A DNA stretch of 64,000 nt. Origin: Scardovia wiggsiae F0424 (lineage in GTDB: Bacteria > Actinomycetota > Actinomycetes > Actinomycetales > Bifidobacteriaceae). Every line of letters starts with the position of its first letter. Position 1 is the first letter of the stretch. A program made the position numbers and the translations under genes. Where the stretch lies: positions 1,240,001-1,304,000 of the forward strand of contig NZ_AKCI01000001.1 of the NCBI RefSeq assembly GCF_000269605.1. Direction: 5' to 3'. Below the pieces are notes generated by a model, which saw only the letters and a list, made by a program, of their open reading frames with translations, was not told the origin of the DNA and made no database searches. Positions 9,020 through 15,702 of the stretch are shown piece after piece.

Positions 9020-9025
9020 TATAAT
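9020..9025 (+). promoter_or_regulatory. TATAAT -10 element placing apbE transcription start at its ATG
   Basis: A perfect TATAAT lies exactly 6 nt before the ATG at 9032. Transcription from it would start at or next to the start codon, giving a leaderless mRNA. No purine-rich ribosome site precedes this ATG at a normal distance. Confidence 0.55.
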
Positions 9026-9031
9026 GGCACA

Positions 9032-10294
9032 ATGCGAATATCCGATACAGGCGCCGCCTTTGCTGCAGAACGGCATATCTGCGCTTTCCCCGGCGTACTG
9101 GGTACGGGCATGATCATCACCAGCGAAAAAGGGATCCCGCAGGATGCGCAGGACAGCCTCCGCCGATCCATCTCCGGATATGAAGCTGCCCTGTCCCGGT
9201 TCCTGCCCTATTCGCTTGTGCGCGCTATGGGCGATCCGCAGGGCATAGCCGAGCATAACGGTATTTTTGAATTCCCCGAATACTGCAGGCCGCTTTTTGA
9301 TATTTACGATTCCCTGTATGAGGCAACTGACGGCCGTATAGACCCCTGCATTGGGGAAAGCCTGATACAGCTGGGCTACAGCGTGCCTTTCGACCTTATC
9401 GGCGATGGCCCTGCTTCCGGCGGCCCTATGGACACCGCTCCAGGCAAGTCCCGCAGCATATCCGCAGGAACCACTCCTGCAGGATTCCATACCGCAGGCT
9501 GGCGGTCTATCCGCAGGGAGGGGACAACGCTGTACACCGGGACACCCGTCAGCCTTGATTTCGGTGCTGCTGGGAAAGGGTTCTGCGTTGACCTTTTATC
9601 CGCGCAGCTGGAGGCACTGGGCTGCGGAGCGTTCACCATCGATGCGGGCGGAGACCTCTACTTTTCAGCAGCCCGTTCACAGTACAGCCAAGACAGTCAG
9701 CACAGCCATGAAGCCGGAGATGTCCGGGACCCGCACAGACCCCATAAATCCCATACAGTGCAGGCAGGTACAAGAATCACACGGGTTGCGCTCGAAGACC
9801 CAAGCGACTCCGATACCGCCATAGGCATCTGCACCATCGGCCGCAGTACACGCGAACCCGGCATGCGCGGGACCGCCCTGTGCGCTTCAGCGCCGGGCAG
9901 GCGCACATGGACCGTCCACCGGCCTGATTCCTCACTTATCCAGGCCCATCACATCCTTGATGCACTGACGGGGAAGCCGGCCCGGGGTGTTGAGGCAACG
10001 TGGGTATATGTACCGCACACATCATCCGGTATGGAGTATCCAACAGCATGGGCCGACGGGCTGGCAACGGCATTATTCGTCTGCGACCCGCAGCATCTGT
10101 ATAACGGCACTCCGCCGGAAATCAACTTTGAGTTCCTCCGCCTGCTCAGCAGGCATCCAAAGAGGCGCACAACTGCAGCCGGGCACTCAGCAGAGAATGC
10201 GTCCAAAGACGCAGCAGGGCATCCAGGCGCCCACGAAGCCCGATACACAGCCCAGCATTCGCCCGGGTTCCCAGCAGAGATTTTTATAGAATAA
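9032..10294 (+). CDS. apbE: FAD:protein FMN transferase (ApbE family)
   Basis: Predicted 420-residue ApbE-type flavin transferase, which moves FMN from FAD to a Thr/Ser on extracytoplasmic flavoproteins. Visible family landmarks are DGRIDPCIGESLIQLGY (the family's start of the core), SLDFGAAGKGFCVD (the conserved lysine-containing 'GxxAKG' region), FTIDAGGDLYF, HHILDALTGKPARG and the terminal TAWADGLATALFV with the metal-binding Asp. Two low-complexity insertions (roughly residues 130-150 and 215-240) and an Ala/Gly/His-rich tail make it longer than typical 330-350-residue members. No convincing signal peptide is seen. The ATG at 9032 is preferred over an upstream TTG at 8999 because of the perfectly placed TATAAT. 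It diverges from the FTR1 operon, whose last gene encodes an FMN-binding lipoprotein: the obvious substrate. Confidence 0.88.
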   Translation: MRISDTGAAFAAERHICAFPGVLGTGMIITSEKGIPQDAQDSLRRSISGYEAALSRFLPYSLVRAMGDPQGIAEHNGIFEFPEYCRPLFDIYDSLYEATDGRIDPCIGESLIQLGYSVPFDLIGDGPASGGPMDTAPGKSRSISAGTTPAGFHTAGWRSIRREGTTLYTGTPVSLDFGAAGKGFCVDLLSAQLEALGCGAFTIDAGGDLYFSAARSQYSQDSQHSHEAGDVRDPHRPHKSHTVQAGTRITRVALEDPSDSDTAIGICTIGRSTREPGMRGTALCASAPGRRTWTVHRPDSSLIQAHHILDALTGKPARGVEATWVYVPHTSSGMEYPTAWADGLATALFVCDPQHLYNGTPPEINFEFLRLLSRHPKRRTTAAGHSAENASKDAAGHPGAHEARYTAQHSPGFPAEIFIE

Positions 10295-10322
10295 ATATAA
10301 ATCCCCGCAAAAATCCGGTGCC

Positions 10323-11831
10323 TTACAGAGAGGCTGTATGCCGCTCCTGCATGCGGCGCACACGGAAATGGGACCACACACCGAAGACCGTAAACCATAC
10401 AAGGCCGCCCACCGCAAGCCATACTGTGTCTGCCGCCATAAAAAGCGAAATATAGATAAGGATGAAAAAAGCAATGGCAAGGGCATCGAAAATTTTATAA
10501 GCAGGCATCAGGAAACCGTCAGCCGAAAAATCGGCGCTCCTTCGGTATTTCCAGTGTGCAATGACCGTCAAAATGTAGATGCCGATAATAACGGCACTCG
10601 ACGCGCTGGAAAACCATGTGAATGCCTGTGTCACCGCCGGGAACAGGCTTACTGCCGGCGACAGCAGGATAAACAGCCCGGACATCAGAATGGCACGGGC
10701 AGGGACTTTATGGCCTGATACCTGTTCAAGGCTGAAGAAGCGCAAAACAGAGCCTTGCCGGGACTCGTTTGCCACCTGGTAAAGATGGCGTCCGGCAGAG
10801 AACAGGAGGGAGTTCAGCGACGAGCTCGCTGCTGTGATCACCACAAAGAATACGAGCGCTGCTGCCCAGTCGATCCCTGCGTATTTGAATACCATAATAA
10901 ACGGGGAAACGAATTCGCCTGTCTTATCAGGCACGAAATTGCGCCAGGGGACAATAGTCATGATGGCGATAAGCGCGCCGACGTAAAAGATCAGGATGCG
11001 GTAAATGATCTGGTTTGTAGCTTTTTTAAGTACCGGACGCGGATTCTTGGTTTCCGATACTGTTACACCGACGAATTCAATCAGCTGATACGCAAAAAAT
11101 ACCATGGGGAATGCGATGGCAAAGTTGTACCAGCCGTGAGGGGCAATCGAAAACCCGCGGAAAATATTGGCAAGCGAAACTTCCCCTGCCGGCGAGCTGA
11201 TAACCGAATTTGTTGTCCTTATGCTTACTGCCGGATAACGGTAATGGATAATAAGCATAACGATTGCGGTAACGATCATGCCTATGATCAGGGTGATCTT
11301 GATCATGGCAAACCAGAATTCTGCCTCCCCAAAAGCCTTGACAGCAATAAGGTTGATGAGGACGAGGACAGCCAGGAACGCTATCTCTATCAGCCATTTC
11401 CACGACGACAGGTCAATATTGTACGTCCGGAAAAACTCTACGAAATACTTGGAAACTGCGGTAAGTTCAGTCATACCGATAAGGACGAGCACGATCCAGT
11501 ACGACCATTGCGCGAAGTATCCCCAGCCTTTGCCCACATATTTCGTAATAAAGTTGATAAACGTGTGCTGGCTTGGATCATTATACATAAGTTCGCCGAT
11601 AGCGCGCATCAGGATGAACATTACCAGCCCCACCACAATATACACGAGGACGATCGACGGGCCGGTGAGCGCTATCGATTTGCCGGAACCGAGGAAAAGC
11701 CCGGTACCGATGGTGCCGCCAATCGCAATAAACTGGACATGACGGTTGCTCAGGCCGCGCTCCATCTTGTTATGGGTATCAAGCTGCTCCACAGAATCCA
11801 GCGAATTGTCTGTTGGACTGCCGCTCACCAT
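10323..11831 (-). CDS. Amino-acid permease (AAT family, CycA/AnsP-like)
   Basis: Predicted 502-residue importer with twelve hydrophobic helices. The N-terminal sequence LSNRHVQFIAIGGTIGTGLFLGSG is the AAT-family signature; the MRAIGEL and GVTVSETKNP segments also fit. The overall sequence is closest in feel to the D-serine/D-alanine/glycine transporter CycA and relatives, but the substrate is not certain. The ATG at 11831 is chosen because AAGGGG precedes it by 8 nt; an upstream ATG at 11870 has no ribosome site. The gene is convergent with apbE (28 bp between stops). Upstream 60-80 bp there is a short inverted repeat at 11890-11908. Confidence 0.9.
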   Translation of the reverse strand: MVSGSPTDNSLDSVEQLDTHNKMERGLSNRHVQFIAIGGTIGTGLFLGSGKSIALTGPSIVLVYIVVGLVMFILMRAIGELMYNDPSQHTFINFITKYVGKGWGYFAQWSYWIVLVLIGMTELTAVSKYFVEFFRTYNIDLSSWKWLIEIAFLAVLVLINLIAVKAFGEAEFWFAMIKITLIIGMIVTAIVMLIIHYRYPAVSIRTTNSVISSPAGEVSLANIFRGFSIAPHGWYNFAIAFPMVFFAYQLIEFVGVTVSETKNPRPVLKKATNQIIYRILIFYVGALIAIMTIVPWRNFVPDKTGEFVSPFIMVFKYAGIDWAAALVFFVVITAASSSLNSLLFSAGRHLYQVANESRQGSVLRFFSLEQVSGHKVPARAILMSGLFILLSPAVSLFPAVTQAFTWFSSASSAVIIGIYILTVIAHWKYRRSADFSADGFLMPAYKIFDALAIAFFILIYISLFMAADTVWLAVGGLVWFTVFGVWSHFRVRRMQERHTASL

Positions 11832-11889
11832 ATTATCCACCCCTTGCTGCGTATCTGCCTTACTGCACACTAAAACTTCATCTGACGCT

Positions 11890-11908
11890 AGTAGTCTCCA
11901 ATACTACT
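11890..11908. promoter_or_regulatory. Inverted repeat upstream of amino-acid permease
   Basis: AGTAGT (11890-11895) and ACTACT (11903-11908) are perfect complements separated by 7 nt, about 60 bp upstream of the permease start. Possible operator; no regulator is linked to it. Confidence 0.3.
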
Positions 11909-12119
11909 GTCTGCCGTAGCCTTGCAGCATGCATCATCTCAATATCCGCCAAGTCGGCACATAAAGCACATATCCGGAGCAGGCGCAAAAACCGTATCGG
12001 GGCAGGCTGTAAATCTCTGCAAAAACGCCCCGCGGCACGAAGCCTCATCGCGGCAGAGGCTGGCATTCACTAAATTTGAACAGGATCTTACAAATAACTG
12101 AGGCCTCAAGATAAGTTTA

Positions 12120-12147
12120 TGGGGCAGGAGTCAGAGCCCCTGCCCCA
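12120..12147 (-). terminator. Probable terminator after the sucrose transporter gene
   Basis: TGGGGCAGG and CCTGCCCCA form a perfect 9-bp GC-rich stem with a 10-nt loop, 70-100 bp downstream of the transporter stop codon. No long U-run follows on the minus strand, so efficiency is uncertain. Confidence 0.5.
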
Positions 12148-12220
12148 CGAATACAGCCGTTCTGCTGCGTTCTGAGATAAGCCATCCTGCCGTGCCTATC
12201 TGAAACGCACAGCCCCGGCA

Positions 12221-13819
12221 TTACCTGACTTTCTTGATCCTCATGATGAGGTACGCAGCCACAAGCACAAGGATAATAGCTACAATAAACACCCATACGT
12301 ATGCGTAGCCCGGGACTTTCCCTGAGTGGGTCATCCCTCTGACCAGTCCTAGAATGACGGAGGTAAATACAGAACCTATAACCGTAGATAAGGTATTTGC
12401 AAGGTTCAAAATCCCCAGATCTTTACCGGCTTCCTCGGGGTTTGGCAGTACTGCAACATTAAGCGCCTGATCAATAGCGTTGTATATCCCATAACCCAGG
12501 CCTGCTATACCCGCGAACAGATACATCCCAAGCGGGCTATGGAAAAGCAGAGGCATTGCAGCGCCTACGGCGAATAAGCATGATGCCAGCGCCACAGGGA
12601 TTTTACGCATGTGGATCCTGTCAGTAATCGGTCCGGCAGTCACAGCAGCAAAAAGCGAAACTCCCAAGGTAATCAGTGACATGGTAGCGATAACTGCAGC
12701 TGCCTTCTTGACTGCGTCAGGCTGGTCGCTAAAAATATAATCCTGGCAGATGTACAGCTGGTAAGAGTTGATCATCCAGTATCCGCCCATCATAAGCGTC
12801 CTGCCGCTAAGGGCATAGTAGAAATCCGGGGCATGCAGAGGAGGCCGGAAAGAGCGCAGGATCATCATGACACTGAACTTATCGCGCGGCTGATCTACAT
12901 TAGATTTGTCCGCAGGCCATATAGCTACTGTAATAATGCCGATAAGGGAAAATACGCCAAGCCCCATCATCCAGCCGGCGAAAATCCCGGAAGCCCCCTG
13001 TTTGATCAAACTGGCGCCTACATAATTTCCGAGGGTCTGCCCGACAGCTATACCTGCACCGTAAAAACCTGAAATTGTACCGCGGACCTTGTCCGGGACG
13101 CGGTCAGACATAGTTGCCACAAATGGTGCAAGCATAATGTTATAACCCAGCTGGGCCATTGACCACAGGAGGACGATCAGTCCAAAATTCCGCGTAACAC
13201 TAATTAACCCTACGCTGACACCTGCTATGACCCCTCCTGTGATGATCCACCAGAAACGTTTGCCGCGCTTCGAACGGGTCAGGTCAGATAATGTGCCGAA
13301 TATGACGTTAGCCAGCAGTGCTACAACTGCACCTACAGCGTTCACTATCCCAAGCATGGCAGTTTTCTGATTATTATTGATCTGCCCCAGCACCGCCGGA
13401 AGGATAATAGTATTCAGCGCCACCCACGGGATAGCACATGCAACAGCACTTACCGTGAAACCTATACCAAGCCGGATCAGTTCGCCGCGTGAAGGCACGC
13501 GCCCTGATGCGTCTGCCATGGGATCGCGCATATCATTCAACGCGGATTCAGGGTTCAGCGGCTCCGATTCAGCAACTTCAGCGATGGCAACTGCCGGCGC
13601 TGCCTCAGTCATGCGCACAGCCTGCACATCGGTATTCTGCAGTGTTTCCGGTGTTGCGGGCCGTGCTTCCATGATCGGCTTGCTCAGCTTGTCTACACTT
13701 TCTTTCTGCTCGGGAGTAAGCGCATTATCATAATCCGGCCTGTCATCAATGCCGGGGCGCACAAAGCTGTCATCCGAAGGCTGATGCTCCCAATTCTTCT
13801 GATCATCTGGCGATGTCAT
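12221..13819 (-). CDS. MFS transporter, probable sucrose symporter
   Basis: Predicted 532-residue major facilitator with about twelve helices starting near residue 110. The first 105 residues are hydrophilic, longer than in most MFS proteins. It lies 34 bp downstream of the sucrose phosphorylase gene and has its own strong ribosome site (GAGGAGG before the ATG at 13819). In bifidobacteria a sucrose phosphorylase gene is typically paired with such a permease and often a LacI regulator; no regulator gene is present here. Role: bring sucrose into the cell intact for phosphorolysis. The family resembles the plant/bacterial sucrose-proton symporter and GPH groups. Substrate assignment rests on the neighbour, not on residues I can read. 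Confidence 0.83.
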   Translation of the reverse strand: MTSPDDQKNWEHQPSDDSFVRPGIDDRPDYDNALTPEQKESVDKLSKPIMEARPATPETLQNTDVQAVRMTEAAPAVAIAEVAESEPLNPESALNDMRDPMADASGRVPSRGELIRLGIGFTVSAVACAIPWVALNTIILPAVLGQINNNQKTAMLGIVNAVGAVVALLANVIFGTLSDLTRSKRGKRFWWIITGGVIAGVSVGLISVTRNFGLIVLLWSMAQLGYNIMLAPFVATMSDRVPDKVRGTISGFYGAGIAVGQTLGNYVGASLIKQGASGIFAGWMMGLGVFSLIGIITVAIWPADKSNVDQPRDKFSVMMILRSFRPPLHAPDFYYALSGRTLMMGGYWMINSYQLYICQDYIFSDQPDAVKKAAAVIATMSLITLGVSLFAAVTAGPITDRIHMRKIPVALASCLFAVGAAMPLLFHSPLGMYLFAGIAGLGYGIYNAIDQALNVAVLPNPEEAGKDLGILNLANTLSTVIGSVFTSVILGLVRGMTHSGKVPGYAYVWVFIVAIILVLVAAYLIMRIKKVR

Positions 13820-13853
13820 AAAGACCTCCTCAATAGTTCTTAAATTTTAATTT

Positions 13854-15365
13854 TTACTGTGCTGCTGCCGGCGGGTTTGCGATAATATCATCGGTGACAT
13901 GCTCACCGGAAGCATCCTTCCATGCAATAGTGCACACAGGGACCCCGCTGCTGCCAGCGCCCTTGCCGGGAGCAAAAGTAAGGGTTGTGCTTGTAGACTG
14001 CCCTGTCCATGTCATAGCCAGGGATCCGCCGTTTTCAGTAAAACTGAAATCGCCGTCAAACGCCTCAAGGGTATTGCGGAAACGTCCGAGGGCATTAAGC
14101 GCCTGGACCACCGGACGCCTGAGGTTCTCGTCGATCTCCGCAACGGTGTAGTAATGGCGGTTGATATCGCGCCCCACGTTCGTGCGTTTGAGGAGCTCCA
14201 TATCATTCTTCCCGGCAAGCGCACCTACGTAGTAGACCTGCGGCACACCAGGCATATAGAACTGGACAGCGCGGGATGCGATATACTTCTGGTCATCGCA
14301 GCCGAGTGCGGAGTAGTATGTGCAGTTGACCTGGTACAGGTCCAGGTTGGAGGCTGCTGCCCCTGTGGCTTCTGCGGATTCACCGTGCGAGTTTTCTTTG
14401 ATAGTCTCGACAAGCTGGTCAACCTCATCATCGGGCACCAGGCCTTTCAGGGACCTGTCCATCTGATCGGACCCTACGTCGATCACACCAATACCGTCAT
14501 GGGTATCAAGGACATTTACCGCATTCACAGGACGCACCCCAAGCCAGTGCGCCAGGGGGCCGGTTTTACCCGTGCTCAAGGCATGGAGCAGCAGCGCCGG
14601 GATTGCAAAGTCATACACGCGGTCAACCTTATTCGCGATCTCCACCTGCTTTTTGTAATAGGAGTGGACTTCAATCAGCGTTTCCATACCGCGCCTGGCA
14701 GATTCTTCCTTGATCCTACTGATCAAGTCAAAAGTATCCGGCGTCATAAAGCAGCTGGTCTTCGCCCGCTTGGCACCGTATCCCACGGCGTCAAGGCGGA
14801 TGAACGACACATGCGATTTCGACATCTGGTCCAGGATAGACATGAGGTATGCCCACCCTTCATCGGAAGCAGTATCAATATCTACCTGCTGAGGTGTGAA
14901 GGTCGTCCAGACAAGGCGCGTTTTGCCGCCCCATGTATAGTGTGTGAAAGGCAGGCCCGGGCGCGGGCGGTATATTCCGGCAAGGTCTTCCTCAGTAGCA
15001 CCCTCCGGGAATACGGCAGACATGGTGAGGAACATCGGGTAATACTCTGAACCCTCGCCTTTCTTCATAACATCCTGGAACTGCTCCGACTGCCATGACA
15101 TATGGTTGACAATAGCGTCAACCATGATGTCGTGGGTTTTGGACAGTTCAGCCACATCATCCCAGCTCCCCAGGCGGGGATCAACTTTCGTATGGTCAAT
15201 AGGGTCAAAACCGGCGTCTGCCCCATCAAAAGGGGTAAAGAACGGGAGTATGTGCACGCCTTCATACACGCCATCGAACCGGGTGCGCAGAACATCTGTC
15301 AGCGAAGCGAGAGTACCTTCGCCAAGCCTGTCGGCATAAGTAATAAGCTGTACCTTGTTTTTCAT
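13854..15365 (-). CDS. Sucrose phosphorylase (GH13)
   Basis: A 503-residue cytosolic enzyme converting sucrose plus phosphate to glucose-1-phosphate and fructose, saving one ATP before the bifid shunt. It is full length for the bifidobacterial enzyme (about 504 residues). The catalytic nucleophile is Asp192 (IRLDAVGYGAK), the acid/base Glu is in LIEVHSYYKKQ, and the transition-state Asp in LDTHDGIGVID. The N-terminal MKNKVQLITYADRLG is highly characteristic. The ATG at 15365 has AAGGAGG 5 nt upstream. It is the first gene of a two-gene operon with the sucrose transporter. A hairpin (15397-15414) lies in the presumed leader. Confidence 0.96.
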   Translation of the reverse strand: MKNKVQLITYADRLGEGTLASLTDVLRTRFDGVYEGVHILPFFTPFDGADAGFDPIDHTKVDPRLGSWDDVAELSKTHDIMVDAIVNHMSWQSEQFQDVMKKGEGSEYYPMFLTMSAVFPEGATEEDLAGIYRPRPGLPFTHYTWGGKTRLVWTTFTPQQVDIDTASDEGWAYLMSILDQMSKSHVSFIRLDAVGYGAKRAKTSCFMTPDTFDLISRIKEESARRGMETLIEVHSYYKKQVEIANKVDRVYDFAIPALLLHALSTGKTGPLAHWLGVRPVNAVNVLDTHDGIGVIDVGSDQMDRSLKGLVPDDEVDQLVETIKENSHGESAEATGAAASNLDLYQVNCTYYSALGCDDQKYIASRAVQFYMPGVPQVYYVGALAGKNDMELLKRTNVGRDINRHYYTVAEIDENLRRPVVQALNALGRFRNTLEAFDGDFSFTENGGSLAMTWTGQSTSTTLTFAPGKGAGSSGVPVCTIAWKDASGEHVTDDIIANPPAAAQ

Positions 15366-15396
15366 CAGACCTCCTTGCCTGAGGGTACCTCCGCTT

Positions 15397-15414
15397 CTGA
15401 GGTGCTGGCCTCAG
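15397..15414 (-). promoter_or_regulatory. Inverted repeat in the sucrose phosphorylase leader
   Basis: CTGAGG (15397-15402) and CCTCAG (15409-15414) pair with a 6-nt loop, 32-49 bp upstream of the start codon and outside the ribosome site. It could be an operator or leader stem. Confidence 0.3.
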
Positions 15415-15549
15415 CGCAGGCACACTTAATAGCTACATACAGGTATACAGTTTTGACAGTCTATGCCGGGCAAGCCTTCTGTTTCCGCAGTACATAAATA
15501 ATGGGACCCGGGAAGGACCGGATACCGTGAGACTCACCGCGACACGCAT

Positions 15550-15572
15550 TGTGCTACTTGCATTCTAGCACA
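15550..15572. promoter_or_regulatory. Interrupted palindrome upstream of sucrose operon
   Basis: TGTGCTA (15550-15556) and TAGCACA (15566-15572) are perfect 7-bp complements with a 9-nt spacer. Symmetry, size and place (about 190 bp upstream of the sucrose phosphorylase start) suit a repressor operator, but a regulator of the LacI type is not encoded nearby. Confidence 0.35.
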
Positions 15573-15605
15573 GAATCCCGCACGCCATGCCATTTTCCGG
15601 GCCGT

Positions 15606-15645
15606 AAAAAGCTGCATCCGCAGCCATATACGGTGCGGATGCAGC
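15606..15645 (-). terminator. Rho-independent terminator of the subtilase gene
   Basis: GCTGCATCCGCA (15611-15622) and TGCGGATGCAGC (15634-15645) form a perfect 12-bp stem; on the minus strand it is followed by TTTTT (15610-15606). It sits about 58 bp after the protease stop codon. Confidence 0.88.
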
Positions 15646-15702
15646 TATGGGATTATTTATGGAGCCGCTGGTATACCAACCGCCAGTTTCCGGTTCCGAG
15701 TA

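Larger units (their letters stand above)
11832..12220. other. Intergenic region between amino-acid permease and sucrose transporter
   Basis: This 389-bp stretch has no convincing gene. It holds the promoter region of the permease, an inverted repeat AGTAGT/ACTACT at 11890-11908 that could be an operator, and the hairpin at 12120-12147 that probably ends the sucrose operon. I see no tRNA and no T-box-like specifier structure. Confidence 0.6.
15366..15702. other. Regulatory region upstream of sucrose operon plus protease terminator
   Basis: No gene is supported in this 337-bp stretch. It holds the promoter and leader of the sucrose phosphorylase operon, an interrupted palindrome at 15550-15572, and the terminator of the large protease gene at 15606-15645. 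I could not choose a clear -35/-10 pair for the sucrose operon. Confidence 0.6.

Noticed and set aside
8825-9031. DtxR/IdeR or Fur box controlling the iron operon
   Set aside because: The symmetric sequences present do not match either consensus.
10755-11873. Long plus-strand frame of 372 codons opposite the amino-acid permease
   Set aside because: It is the codon-bias shadow of a clear permease gene: Cys/His/Arg-rich, no domains, no ribosome site.
11832-11960. T-box or amino-acid riboswitch before the permease
   Set aside because: Only a 6-bp inverted repeat is seen; no T-box sequence or specifier loop.
13899-15050. Long plus-strand frame opposite sucrose phosphorylase
   Set aside because: Shadow of a strongly conserved gene; composition not protein-like and no start signal.
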